From Lysinibacillus pakistanensis (GTDB lineage: Bacteria; Bacillota; Bacilli; Bacillales_A; Planococcaceae), in NCBI RefSeq assembly GCF_030123245.1, contig NZ_CP126101.1, positions 3,904,501-3,968,500 on the forward strand: DNA of 64,000 bases, given 5' to 3'. The notes below the pieces were generated by a model. That model saw only the letters and a program-made list of their open reading frames with translations, had not been told where the DNA came from and ran no database searches. Positions 41,795-52,183 of this stretch are shown here, one piece after another. Made by a program: the position numbers and the translations under genes. Positions within the stretch are counted from its first letter, which is position 1. Each line of letters begins with the position of its first letter.

Positions 41795-43000
41795 ATGTCA
41801 GACGTTCTAAAGCAATTTGTAATGCCGAAAACAAACTTATTTGGACCTGGAGCAATTCAAGAAGTTGGTAAACGCTTAAATGATTTAGAAGTGAAAAAGA
41901 CATTAATCGTAACAGATGAGGGCTTACACAAATTAGGTCTCTCTGAACAAATTGCTAACATCATTACAGCTGCTGGAATTGATGTAGCAATTTTCCCGAA
42001 AGCAGAACCAAATCCAACAGATCAGAACATTGAAGATGGTATTGCAGTGTATCATGCAGAAAACTGTGATTCTATTGTTTCTCTTGGAGGAGGAAGTGCC
42101 CACGATGCAGCGAAAGGTATCGGACTTATTGCTTCGAATGGTGGACGTATTCATGATTATGAAGGCGTTGACAAATCACAAAACCCACTAGTACCATTAA
42201 TCGCAATTAATACGACTGCTGGTACAGCTAGTGAGATGACTCGTTTCACGATTATCACGGATACTGCTCGTAAGGTGAAGATGGCGATTGTGGACAAACA
42301 TGTTACGCCGCTTTTGTCTATTAATGATCCAGAGTTAATGATTGGCTTACCTCCTGCTCTAACTGCAGCAACTGGTTTAGATGCCTTAACACACGCAATC
42401 GAATCATTTGTGTCGACAAATGCAACACCAATTACGGATGCATGTGCTGAAAAGGTACTTCAGTTAGTTCCAGAATATTTGCCGCGTGCCTATGCAAATG
42501 GTGCGGATTTAGAAGCACGTGAACAGATGGTGTATGCTCAATTTTTAGCGGGTATGGCATTTAACAATGCTTCACTTGGTTACGTACATGCCATTGCACA
42601 TCAATTAGGCGGCTTCTATAACCTTCCACATGGTGTATGTAATGCCATTTTATTGCCACATGTTTGCCGCTTCAACTTAACAGCTCGTACTGAACGTTTT
42701 GCAACAATTGCTGAGTTATTAGGTGAAAATGTTGAGGGACTAAGTAAACGTGATGCTGCTGAAAAGGCGATTGAAGCTATAGAAAAATTATCAAATGATT
42801 TAAATATCCCTAGTGGCTTCCGTGAGTTAGGTGCGAAGGACGAAGATATTGAAATTTTAGCGAAAAACGCAATGTTAGATGTTTGCGCTGCAACAAACCC
42901 ACGTAAAGCAACGTTAGAAGATATTAAACAAATTATTACAAATGCAATGGGTCCAGTAACGAAAAAAGAAGAATCACTGGAAGCTGTTGCACTTTCATAA
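41795..43000 (+). CDS. Iron-containing (type III) alcohol dehydrogenase
   Basis: NAD-dependent oxidoreductase that interconverts alcohols and aldehydes; the group includes methanol/propanediol dehydrogenases. 401 residues. The cofactor loop SLGGGSAHDAAKGIG lies near residue 97, and the metal ligands are in GLDALTHAIESFVS near 195 and AIAHQLGGFYNLPHGVCNAI near 265. Start ATG at 41795 follows AAAGGGGTTGGAAAT; 17 additional upstream codons are not supported. It is monocistronic and its codon use suggests good expression. The substrate cannot be settled from sequence; the family includes Lysinibacillus and Bacillus methanol dehydrogenases. Confidence 0.93.
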   Translation: MSDVLKQFVMPKTNLFGPGAIQEVGKRLNDLEVKKTLIVTDEGLHKLGLSEQIANIITAAGIDVAIFPKAEPNPTDQNIEDGIAVYHAENCDSIVSLGGGSAHDAAKGIGLIASNGGRIHDYEGVDKSQNPLVPLIAINTTAGTASEMTRFTIITDTARKVKMAIVDKHVTPLLSINDPELMIGLPPALTAATGLDALTHAIESFVSTNATPITDACAEKVLQLVPEYLPRAYANGADLEAREQMVYAQFLAGMAFNNASLGYVHAIAHQLGGFYNLPHGVCNAILLPHVCRFNLTARTERFATIAELLGENVEGLSKRDAAEKAIEAIEKLSNDLNIPSGFRELGAKDEDIEILAKNAMLDVCAATNPRKATLEDIKQIITNAMGPVTKKEESLEAVALS

Positions 43001-43011
43001 AAACAATTACT

Positions 43012-43040
43012 CGGTATGTCTCTTGCAGGCATACCTTTAT
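43012..43040 (+). terminator. Terminator after the alcohol dehydrogenase
   Basis: GGTATG / CATACC with an 11-base loop, followed by TTTATTT. Confidence 0.65.
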
Positions 43041-43249
43041 TTATCTCGATTTAGCATTTACCGTGTGAAAGCGCAGCGACAGCAAAAAATGTTTCTATAC
43101 TGAAAGCGAAGCATTAGGTACATAATACCCCCACCTCTATAGACAACGAGATAAATACAATTTTTCCCCTATTCAGCAGGATAACAAACGTCCGTTGAAA
43201 TAGAGAAACTCAGGCAAAGATCATCACATTCTGGAGGGATCGACTGTGT
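43041..43249. other. Intergenic region with short GC-rich patches
   Basis: About 210 bases without a gene. It contains GTGAAAGCGCAGCGACAGC and TGAAAGCGAAGC, related short blocks about 40 bases apart. No function seen. Confidence 0.3.
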
Positions 43250-43325
43250 TGACCTAAAGCCACAGCGGATGTTGAAGGGGAGCTTTTCAAGGGAGCTCGA
43301 AAAAACCCTGAAGCATTTGCTCATT
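43250..43325 (-). repeat. Dispersed intergenic repeat, inverted copy
   Basis: Read on the minus strand it gives GGGTTTTTTCGAGCTCCCTT, GAAAAGCTCCCCTTCAACAT and CCGCTGTGGCTTTAGG, in the same order as the plus-strand copy at 21.99 kb. It is the only copy in reverse orientation in the window. Confidence 0.68.
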
Positions 43326-43381
43326 GTGTGTATCGCCTATACTCGCTATACTTTTCTTAAAAACAATGGGGGTATAGGGAT

Positions 43382-44191
43382 ATGCGTTTAATTTCAATTT
43401 GTCCTAGTAATACTGAGCTTGTAGCGTATTTAGGTTTGCTGGATCAGCTTGTTGGTGTTGATGATTTTTCTGATTGGCCATTAGCAGTGAAAGACTTGCC
43501 CCAGCTCGGACCAGATTTATCGATTAATATGGATGCATTAGAGGCACTACAACCAGATCTTGTACTCGCATCCTTAAGTGTCCCTGGCATGGAAAAGAAT
43601 ATTGAAGCATTACAAGCTAGAAATATACCACATATTGTGTTTAATGCTAATTCCTTAGAGGAAATTGCACAGGATATTCATACTTTAGGCAAAGCATGTG
43701 GTGTTGAGGGCCGCGCTAAAAACATAGCTGAGAGTTATTTACAATGTATTGAACACTTACGTTCTATTGCTCAAACAGTTGCTAAAAGACCTACCCTTTA
43801 TTGGGAATGGTGGCCAAATCCTATTTTTACTGCTGGGAAATTAAACTGGCTAACTGAAATTAGTGCTATTGCTGGTGGTCAAAATTGTTTTCAGGATGTA
43901 GCATTAGCTAATGTGCAAACTGATTGGACAGATGTAGTACAACGTAATCCTGACTATATTTTGATGGCTTGGGTAGGTGTAGCCTTTGAGCGAATTCAAC
44001 CAGCAAATTTATTGAAACGTCCTCATGCGCAGGAGCTACAAGCCGTTCAATTACAACAACTTCATGTGATGGAGGAATGGCTTTATTGTCGCCCATCCCC
44101 GCGTCTACTAGAGGGAGCATTAAAGCTAGCTAAATTGCTTCATCCTGAGAATTATGAAGATGTAGAACTTCCAATTTTTTTAAATAATTAA
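43382..44191 (+). CDS. Cobalamin-/siderophore-type periplasmic-binding fold protein (BtuF-like)
   Basis: A 269-residue TroA/BtuF-fold binding protein: RLISICPSNTELVAYLGLLD at the start, LEALQPDLVLASLS near 60, and PDYILMAWVGV near 180. No signal peptide or lipobox is present, so it is predicted to stay in the cytoplasm, which is unusual for a binding protein. No ABC transporter genes are adjacent. GGGGGTATAGGGAT precedes the ATG. Related leaderless proteins are annotated as cobalamin-binding. An inverted repeat copy and a short gene-free region lie upstream. Confidence 0.8.
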   Translation: MRLISICPSNTELVAYLGLLDQLVGVDDFSDWPLAVKDLPQLGPDLSINMDALEALQPDLVLASLSVPGMEKNIEALQARNIPHIVFNANSLEEIAQDIHTLGKACGVEGRAKNIAESYLQCIEHLRSIAQTVAKRPTLYWEWWPNPIFTAGKLNWLTEISAIAGGQNCFQDVALANVQTDWTDVVQRNPDYILMAWVGVAFERIQPANLLKRPHAQELQAVQLQQLHVMEEWLYCRPSPRLLEGALKLAKLLHPENYEDVELPIFLNN

Positions 44192-44318
44192 AGCAAAATA
44201 TCCTTCTGAAGGGCACAGGGAAAACTGGTGTATTACAAAGCTTAAAACGTGACGCTTAAGAATGTACAGTAATTATGAAAAAATAATTAATCCAAATCCT
44301 CAACTGAACGATAAAAAA

Positions 44319-44356
44319 AGGTCGATTTGCATCACATTTCTGTGGCAAATCGACTT
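44319..44356. terminator. Bidirectional terminator between btuF-like gene and tyrS
   Basis: GTCGATTTGC / GCAAATCGAC with a 14-base loop, flanked by A- and T-runs, between convergent genes. Confidence 0.88.
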
Positions 44357-44381
44357 TTTCAGGGTTTTGATTATTTTTTAA

Positions 44382-45668
<1,287 letters not shown>

Positions 45669-45692
45669 TTAATATCTCGTGTAGGGAGAACA

Positions 45693-45935
45693 AAAAAGTC
45701 CCTACACGCAAACAATTGCATGCAGGGACGTTAAATTGTAAATTAACGCGGTACCACCCAGCTTGAAGATGTCATCCATCTTCCACTTCATTCAACCGCC
45801 TTTATCGCAGGCGCGCACGTCTAAGCTCCAAGCACGTAATTCATCTCTACACTATGACCAGCTTTCACCAACCGCTGGCTCTCTAAACAGGGAATATAGA
45901 AACTACTGCAAGCTCTTCTTCACTAGAAAACTATA
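45693..45935 (-). promoter_or_regulatory. T-box riboswitch of tyrS
   Basis: On the minus strand GAAGAAGAGC opens the leader, GTAGAGATGAATTACGTGCT lies in stem I with a UAC (Tyr) codon in the expected specifier area, and the T-box motif TGGGTGGTACCGCG is at 45747-45760. A terminator stem GTCCCTGCATGC / GCGTGTAGGGAC plus a T-run follows. It should allow tyrS transcription when uncharged tRNA-Tyr binds. Confidence 0.93.
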
Positions 45936-45996
45936 AGCATTATTCTATACGATTCTTTTTGATTGTCAATAACTATGTTCGAGCCAAATCAATATG

Positions 45997-46005
45997 TGCT
46001 ATAAT
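45997..46005 (+). promoter_or_regulatory. Extended -10 promoter of the PBP gene
   Basis: TGCTATAAT (TGn plus TATAAT) about 27 bases before the TTG start. The -35 is weak. Confidence 0.55.
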
Positions 46006-46031
46006 AAACAAGATTTTAGGAGGTCGATACA

Positions 46032-49000
46032 TTGAAAGATTGGATTGAGAAAATCAATGCAAAGATCGATGAATTAATTCAACAAAAATGGATGAAGAGA
46101 TTACGTATTTCAGGTAGTGTTACCTGGAACTTATTTTTACTATTTTTAGTCTTTGCATTGGTAGGCACTGTATTTGCCGGTTCAGTGGGTGCCGGCTATT
46201 TTGCTTCTCTCGTAAAAGAAGAACCTTTACGCTCTAAGAAAGATTTACGAGAGCTTATTTTTAACTATGACTCTACCAGTGAGATTTATTTTGCCAATGA
46301 TATTTATATCGGGAAATTGCGAACTGATTTAGATCGTCGTGAAACAACACTTAATAATGTGTCACCTGATGTTATTAATGCCGTTCTCGCAACAGAAGAT
46401 GAATACTTCCGTGAGCATAATGGGATTGTGCCAAAGGCTGTTATTCGAGGATTGCTTCAGGATGTTACAAACTCTGCAACACAAACAGGTGGCTCTACAT
46501 TAACACAACAACTTATAAAAAACCAAGTATTAACAAATGAAGTATCCTATGAACGTAAAGCAAAAGAACTTTTACTTGCTATGCGATTAGAGCACTTTAT
46601 GACAAAGGATGAAATTTTAGAGGCCTATTTAAACATTATTCCTTATGGTCGTAATGCGTCAGGGCGAAATATTGCAGGAGTTGAGACGGCAGCTGAAGGT
46701 ATATTTGGTGTCAAAGCAAAAGATTTAACGCTACCTCAAGCGGCGTACATAGCAGGTATTCCACAAGCACCTTTTGCCTATACACCTTTTACAAATAAAG
46801 GTGTACTTAAAAGTGAAGAAGCACTTCAACCTGGCATTGATCGTATGAAAACCGTCCTTTATCGTATGAAGGATGCAGGTTACATTGATGAAGCTCAGTA
46901 TCAAACAGCACTAAACTATGACATCAAAGCAGACTTCCGTTCACCTGAAATGCGCCCAGAAGACCGCTATCCATGGTTAACATATGAGCTGGAAAGTCGG
47001 GCAACAGATATTATTGCTGAAAAACTAGCAGCGGAAGATGGAATTGATCCTGAACGCTTAAAGAATGAAGAAAAATTAAAAGATAAGTACAAGATTCTAG
47101 CAGATCGTGATGTCCGCTCTAAAGGCTATCGTATTTATTCAACAATCAATAAAGATATGTACGATGCCATGCAAAAAGCAGCAGAAAACTTTAAATATTA
47201 TGGTCATACGTATACAGGAAAAGATAAAGATCCTGTAACAGGTGAAGAAATAGATGTAGAAATGCCAGTACAGGTAGGAAGTATTTTAATTGAAAATACT
47301 ACTGGCCGTATTTTAAGCTTTGTAGGTGGTCGTGACTTTAAAACAACTGAAGTAAACCATGCAACACAGGCATTCCGCCCAAACGGTTCAACAATGAAGC
47401 CATTACTTGTTTATGCACCAGCTATTGAATATGGTGTAATTGGCGCAGGTAGTCCATTAGTTGACGTAAAATTCTCTATCGGCAAATGGAGTCCTAAAAA
47501 CTATATTACAAGTGATGAGCGTGGCTTAATTCCTGCACGTGAAGCGTTAGCAGACTCACAAAACTTGTCAGCCTTACGTTTATACAATGATATTATTAAT
47601 AAACGTCCTGCTGATTACTTAGCAAAAATGGGCTTTACTAAATTAGCCCCTAATGATTATACAAACCTTTCAACAGGAATTGGCGCATTAGAAATAGGAA
47701 CAACTGTAGAAGAAAATACAAATGCCTTTGCAACCTTTGCAAATGGTGGTCAGTTCATTGATGCCTACATGATAGATAGAATTGAGGATCAAGAGGGAAA
47801 TATCGTTTATAAACATGAAGCTGAACCTGTACAAGTTTACAGTCCTGAAACCTCTTATATCGTTACAGATATGCTACGAGATGTTTTAACAAAGGGAACA
47901 GGTACAATGGCAAAAAACACGCTAAAATTCTCTGCCGATTTCGCTGCAAAAACAGGTACTACACAAGAGTATAAAGATGTATGGCTAGTTGGCTATAACC
48001 CAAATGTATCATTGGGTGTATGGTTGGGCTATGATAAACAAAAAACTTTATATGCATTTAACAATACGTATTTGCAGCCTAGTGTGCGCATAAACAAGCT
48101 ATGGGGAACATTAATGAATTCGGTCTATGATGTTGATCCGCAATTAATAGCCCCTAAAACAAGATTTAAGCAGCCAAAAAATGTTGTGTCTGCTTCATTC
48201 TGTGGTATTTCTGGCTTAGCACCTTCAGCAGCATGTTCGAGCGCTGGACTTGTGCGATCTGACTTGTTTAACGCAAAAGTCTTTTTACCTTCCCAACCTG
48301 ATGATAGCCTTGCTTCTTCAAGTGTTGTAACGATCAAAGGGAAAACATATAATGCTCTCCCTAGCACACCGCCGGAATTTGTAAAAACAGGTGGCGCAGG
48401 TATTAATCAAGCATTTATAAAACGCATGCTTGGACGACTTGGTGGTAACCCTGCTAGTCTACTACCTAAAAATTCGACATTATCGAATTCATCTGTTTCA
48501 GCGGTTGACTTCCCAGCAGATGGCAACCCACCAGCAGCAGTAACTGCATCGATTAATGGCAACACATTATCTTGGTCTGGCTCTTCCAATGATGTTGTTG
48601 GTTACCGAATATATAATGTGACAAACGGTGGTCATACGCTTGTCAATTCAGTGCTTGAATCAACTCAAAGCATAACAGTTGCAAGTGGACAAGCCTACGT
48701 TGTTGTTGCTGTAGATATCACAGGTTTAACCTCTCCACAATCAAATGTGGTTTCAACTGGAGGAAGTGAGGATGAACCTGATCAAGAGGGCGATCAAGAG
48801 ACAATTCCTCCAATTACGCCACCTGAGGATGGTACTGGCAATAATGGCAATGGCTCTGGGAATGGAACCGGTGGTAATAACGGGAATGGATCTAATAATG
48901 GCAATGGTTCCAGCAGTAATGGCAACGGCTCAAACAATGGCAATAATGGCAATAATGGCAATAATGGCAATAACGGCAATGGTACGGGCAATGGAAATAA

Positions 49001-49106
49001 TGGCAACAGCTCAAATAACGGCAATGGCTCTGGAAACAACGGGAATGGAAATAATGGAGGAGACAACGGTAATACAACTCCACCACCTGAGACTCCGACT
49101 CAATAA
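46032..49106 (+). CDS. Class A penicillin-binding protein with FN3 domain and Asn/Gly-rich tail
   Basis: Bifunctional glycosyltransferase/transpeptidase that polymerises and cross-links peptidoglycan. 1024 residues, longer than the usual 700-900. One N-terminal anchor (about 34-58). Glycosyltransferase 51 domain (about 75-270): ATEDEYFREHNG, GGSTLTQQLIKN and AYLNIIPYGRNASGRNIAG. Transpeptidase (about 410-700): SxxK as GSTMKPLL, SxN as DSQNLSAL and KTG as AAKTGTTQEYKD. An FN3-like domain lies near 840-910, followed by a low-complexity Asn/Gly/Ser tail ending PPPETPTQ. The start is TTG at 46032 after AGGAGGTCGATACA. It resembles PBP1A/PonA-type proteins. Confidence 0.94.
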   Translation: MKDWIEKINAKIDELIQQKWMKRLRISGSVTWNLFLLFLVFALVGTVFAGSVGAGYFASLVKEEPLRSKKDLRELIFNYDSTSEIYFANDIYIGKLRTDLDRRETTLNNVSPDVINAVLATEDEYFREHNGIVPKAVIRGLLQDVTNSATQTGGSTLTQQLIKNQVLTNEVSYERKAKELLLAMRLEHFMTKDEILEAYLNIIPYGRNASGRNIAGVETAAEGIFGVKAKDLTLPQAAYIAGIPQAPFAYTPFTNKGVLKSEEALQPGIDRMKTVLYRMKDAGYIDEAQYQTALNYDIKADFRSPEMRPEDRYPWLTYELESRATDIIAEKLAAEDGIDPERLKNEEKLKDKYKILADRDVRSKGYRIYSTINKDMYDAMQKAAENFKYYGHTYTGKDKDPVTGEEIDVEMPVQVGSILIENTTGRILSFVGGRDFKTTEVNHATQAFRPNGSTMKPLLVYAPAIEYGVIGAGSPLVDVKFSIGKWSPKNYITSDERGLIPAREALADSQNLSALRLYNDIINKRPADYLAKMGFTKLAPNDYTNLSTGIGALEIGTTVEENTNAFATFANGGQFIDAYMIDRIEDQEGNIVYKHEAEPVQVYSPETSYIVTDMLRDVLTKGTGTMAKNTLKFSADFAAKTGTTQEYKDVWLVGYNPNVSLGVWLGYDKQKTLYAFNNTYLQPSVRINKLWGTLMNSVYDVDPQLIAPKTRFKQPKNVVSASFCGISGLAPSAACSSAGLVRSDLFNAKVFLPSQPDDSLASSSVVTIKGKTYNALPSTPPEFVKTGGAGINQAFIKRMLGRLGGNPASLLPKNSTLSNSSVSAVDFPADGNPPAAVTASINGNTLSWSGSSNDVVGYRIYNVTNGGHTLVNSVLESTQSITVASGQAYVVVAVDITGLTSPQSNVVSTGGSEDEPDQEGDQETIPPITPPEDGTGNNGNGSGNGTGGNNGNGSNNGNGSSSNGNGSNNGNNGNNGNNGNNGNGTGNGNNGNSSNNGNGSGNNGNGNNGGDNGNTTPPPETPTQ
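48832..49068 (+). repeat. Asn-Gly codon repeat inside the PBP C-terminal tail
   Basis: About 240 bases of GGCAATAAT-type units (for example AATAATGGC four times near 48940-48975), encoding NNGNGS/NNG repeats. In-frame unit of 9 or 6 bases. Length may vary between strains by slippage. Confidence 0.85.
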
Positions 49107-49192
49107 TTGCCTTAACTAAGCGCTTTGTCATCTTCTGAAAAATGATGCCAGCGTTCCATCCTTTGAAGCTTTCAAACTAATATTTAAATAAA

Positions 49193-49238
49193 CAGACTTC
49201 CTACAAGCACTTTTGCATTGTAGGAAGTCTATTTTTTT
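49193..49238 (+). terminator. Terminator after the PBP gene
   Basis: AGACTTCCTACAA / TTGTAGGAAGTCT with an 11-base loop and a T-run. Confidence 0.9.
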
Positions 49239-49277
49239 GTCATGATAAAGAGGACTACTAATAAGGGGTGGAAAAGT

Positions 49278-50159
49278 ATGAACATATTGGTAATAGGCGG
49301 TACACGTTTTTTTGGAAAAAAGCTTGTTGAGCTATGTCTTCAAAATGGACACACTGTTACGATATTAACACGGGGCCAAAGTGGTAATCCTTTTGGGGCA
49401 CAGGTAAAGCAGTTAATTGTGAATCGTGATGATGCCGAAGCGTTAGCACAGGCGCTTGAAAGTTCCTCATGGGATATCGTCTTTGATAATATTTGTTATG
49501 CACCAGATGAAGCTCAAAAACTCTGTGAAATTTTAGAAGGTAAAACAAAAAAACTCGTTTTTACCTCTACTCTATCCACTTACGAGGTAGACGGCAATGT
49601 AAAATCGGAAGAGGATTTTAATCCTTATGATTATGAAATTCGTATGGGGAACCGTGAAGATTTTTCCTACGGTGAAGGCAAACGACAAGCTGAAGCACTA
49701 TTTTTCAAAGAGGCTACCTTCCCTGTTGTTGCTGTGCGTTTTCCAATTGTTATGGGCGAGAACGATTATACACAACGTTTACACTTTCATGTGGAACGAA
49801 TTCTCAAGGGAGAACCGATTTCTTTACCAAATATTGAAGCAAAGATGAGTTACATCACAGATGAGGAAGCCGCAGCATTTTTATATTTTGCCGGTATTTC
49901 TCCAATAGAGGGTCCTTATAATGCTACAGCATCAGGTGCCATTTCTTTAAAGGATTTAATTGGACTAATTGAAGAGGCTAGTGGAAACCATGCTAGAATT
50001 TCGCTAATTGGTAGCGATGAGCATTCACAGTCACCCTATGGAGTTCCAGCAGATTGGTATATGTCAAATGCAAAGGCAGAAGCTGCTGGATTTACATTTA
50101 GCCAACTCCATCATTGGCTCCCCGACCTAGTAAAGACAGTGGTAAAACAGCTACAATAA
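49278..50159 (+). CDS. NAD-dependent epimerase/dehydratase (extended SDR)
   Basis: A 293-residue Rossmann-fold protein: NILVIGGTRFFGKKLVELCL at the start binds the cofactor, and the Tyr/Lys pair lies in YGEGKRQAEALFF near residue 132. The fold is that of nucleotide-sugar epimerases and reductases; the GGTRFFG motif is common in a subgroup also found in RNA-binding chloroplast proteins. The substrate is unknown. The ATG at 49278 follows AAGGGGTGGAAAAGT, and 12 further upstream codons are not supported. It is a single gene between two terminators. Confidence 0.88.
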   Translation: MNILVIGGTRFFGKKLVELCLQNGHTVTILTRGQSGNPFGAQVKQLIVNRDDAEALAQALESSSWDIVFDNICYAPDEAQKLCEILEGKTKKLVFTSTLSTYEVDGNVKSEEDFNPYDYEIRMGNREDFSYGEGKRQAEALFFKEATFPVVAVRFPIVMGENDYTQRLHFHVERILKGEPISLPNIEAKMSYITDEEAAAFLYFAGISPIEGPYNATASGAISLKDLIGLIEEASGNHARISLIGSDEHSQSPYGVPADWYMSNAKAEAAGFTFSQLHHWLPDLVKTVVKQLQ

Positions 50160-50174
50160 ACTATGACCAATACA

Positions 50175-50207
50175 AAGAATCTGCTAGATTTATGCTAGCA
50201 GATTCTT
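50175..50207. terminator. Bidirectional terminator between the SDR gene and argD
   Basis: AGAATCTGCTAG / CTAGCAGATTCT with a 7-base loop, between convergent genes. Confidence 0.88.
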
Positions 50208-50227
50208 CAATGATACAACTTTAATAA

Positions 50228-51358
50228 TTAGGGCAATATTGTTTTTAAAATAGTAATCGCTTCATCAATTTCCTCTTTTGTTACTGTCAAAGGTGGTAAT
50301 ATACGAATAACGTTTGGTCCCGCTCCTACTAATAATAAGCCCTTTTCCTCTGCAGCCGCAATATATGGCGCCACTTCTGCAGTACCACAACCAATTCCAA
50401 GCAGTAAACCTTTGCCCTGTACCGTGTAAGTAGAAGGCAGATTCACCTTTAACTGATTCACAAAATAGGCTGATAGCTCCTGTACATTTTGCAAAAATGC
50501 GGAATCAAAAACATGGTCAAGTACAGTTTCTGCTACACTCATCGCGAGTGGATTACCACCAAATGTCGTGCCATGGGTTCCAGGACCAAATGTGTCATAT
50601 AATTCAGCAGTTCCAAGCATACCACCGATAGGGAAGCCGCCACCTAGTCCTTTTGCCAATGTCACAATATGTGGTTTTAAAATTGTTTGCTCAAAGGCAT
50701 ATCTTGTTCCAGTTCGTCCTATTCCTGTTTGAACTTCATCAACGATCAATAGAATTCCTTTTTCTTCACAGATTTTTGCTAATGCAGCGGCAAATTCCGC
50801 AGATACACTGTTTACGCCTCCCTCTCCTTGAATCATTTCTAGCATTATGGCTGCTACAGAATCATCGATGGCTGCTTCAAGGGCATTCACATCATTAAAA
50901 GGAAGAATTGTAAATTTACCGACAAGTGGTCCAAAGCCATTATGTACCTTGCCCTGACCCGTTGCGGACATTGCGCCAAAAGTTCTCCCATGGAATGACT
51001 TTTCAAAGGAAATTATATGATGCTTCCCTGTATGCTTACGGGCCAGTTTAATAGCCGCTTCATTGGCTTCGGCACCACTATTGCAGAAAAATGCATAGGA
51101 AAAATGTGTATCGGCTATTAGTTTTTGTGCAACCTTCTCTTGACCTGGTATATCGAATAAATTAGAGATATGCCATAGCCTTTCACTCTGCTCCTGGATC
51201 GCTTTCACAATCGCGTGGTGCGCATGACCTAGACTTACTACAGCTATTCCACTAGTAAAATCTAAATATTTTTTTCCAGCAGTATCTTCTACAACTGTTC
51301 CTCGTCCTTTGATTATTTGGGCACGGCGCTTGCCATAGTTACCAAATAAAGCACTCAT
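50228..51358 (-). CDS. argD: Acetylornithine aminotransferase
   Basis: PLP enzyme that transaminates N-acetylglutamate semialdehyde to N-acetylornithine. 376 residues. FCNSGAEANEAAIKLARKHT near residue 90 is the cofactor-binding loop, LIVDEVQTGIGRTG near 205 binds PLP, and the Schiff-base lysine is in TLAKGLGGGFPIGG near 233. AGGGGCTGATAAGA precedes the ATG. It is the last gene of the argC-argJ-argB-argD operon. Confidence 0.96.
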   Translation of the reverse strand: MSALFGNYGKRRAQIIKGRGTVVEDTAGKKYLDFTSGIAVVSLGHAHHAIVKAIQEQSERLWHISNLFDIPGQEKVAQKLIADTHFSYAFFCNSGAEANEAAIKLARKHTGKHHIISFEKSFHGRTFGAMSATGQGKVHNGFGPLVGKFTILPFNDVNALEAAIDDSVAAIMLEMIQGEGGVNSVSAEFAAALAKICEEKGILLIVDEVQTGIGRTGTRYAFEQTILKPHIVTLAKGLGGGFPIGGMLGTAELYDTFGPGTHGTTFGGNPLAMSVAETVLDHVFDSAFLQNVQELSAYFVNQLKVNLPSTYTVQGKGLLLGIGCGTAEVAPYIAAAEEKGLLLVGAGPNVIRILPPLTVTKEEIDEAITILKTILP

Positions 51359-51394
51359 TCTTATCAGCCCCTACTCTACTAAATTTAATCATCC

Positions 51395-52183
51395 CTACAA
51401 TGGGGTGAAAACTCTTTTACTATCTAAAATGGTCGTCCCTACTAAAGATTCGCCAACAATTTGGACAGATGGGATTCCTGCATTTAAGCATTCTAAGGCT
51501 CCTTGGACTTTAGGAATCATACCACCGTAAATATGTCCTTCTTCAATCCATTGATGGATTAAGTCAGGCGTTGCTTGTGATTGATATGCATCATGAATAC
51601 GAACACCACTTACATCTGTGACAAGTAATAGACTGTCTGCTTTGATTGCTAATGCGATTTCACTAGCAACTGTATCTCCATTAATATTCAGTGCCTGACC
51701 CGATTCATTCGCTCCGATACAAGCAATAACTGGCACAATATTCGCACTTATTAATGCTTCTAGCAAGGATGTATTAACTGTATTGACTTCTCCTACAAAT
51801 CCATAAACATCTTTGTCAAGATAATCGGCTACCATTAATTTTCCATCGAAACCATTTAATCCTACCGCAGTAATGCCTGCTGATGTTAATTCATGAACTA
51901 GATCGGGATTAACTTTTCCAATAAGTGTTGTCTGAACAATGTCAATTGCAGCTTCATTTGTGACACGGATTCCATTTAAGGTATAGGATTCAACCTTTTG
52001 AGCCGCGAGTTCACGGTTGATGGCTGGACCACCACCATGCGTAATGATAAGCTCTACCCCGCTTTCTTGAAGCTTTTTAAAATTTTCAAAAAACGACTCA
52101 TTTAAGCCTTCTAACGTACTGCCGCCAAGCTTAATGACCATACGTTTACGAGCGATATGATGCATTGATTTGAACGTAGTCAT
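51395..52183 (-). CDS. argB: Acetylglutamate kinase
   Basis: Phosphorylates N-acetylglutamate, the second arginine step. 262 residues. VIKLGGSTLEG near residue 16 and ITHGGGPAINRE near 45 form the nucleotide and substrate loops, and GGMIPKVQGALE near 222 carries the Lys for ATP. The reading frame overlaps argJ by 38 bases. The ribosome binding site of the first ATG is weak (GGGGATGTGA); a shorter version starting MVIKLGG is closer to family length but lacks a ribosome binding site, so the start is uncertain. Confidence 0.95.
   Translation of the reverse strand: MTTFKSMHHIARKRMVIKLGGSTLEGLNESFFENFKKLQESGVELIITHGGGPAINRELAAQKVESYTLNGIRVTNEAAIDIVQTTLIGKVNPDLVHELTSAGITAVGLNGFDGKLMVADYLDKDVYGFVGEVNTVNTSLLEALISANIVPVIACIGANESGQALNINGDTVASEIALAIKADSLLLVTDVSGVRIHDAYQSQATPDLIHQWIEEGHIYGGMIPKVQGALECLNAGIPSVQIVGESLVGTTILDSKRVFTPL

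Noticed and set aside
43382..43420. Signal peptide on the BtuF-like protein
   Set aside because: The N-terminus MRLISICPSNTELVAYLG is the first strand of the fold and has no hydrophobic leader or lipobox.
48745..49131. Several ORFs overlapping the PBP tail on both strands
   Set aside because: They arise from the Asn/Gly codon repeats read in other frames, giving low-complexity Met-Ala or Pro-Leu strings.
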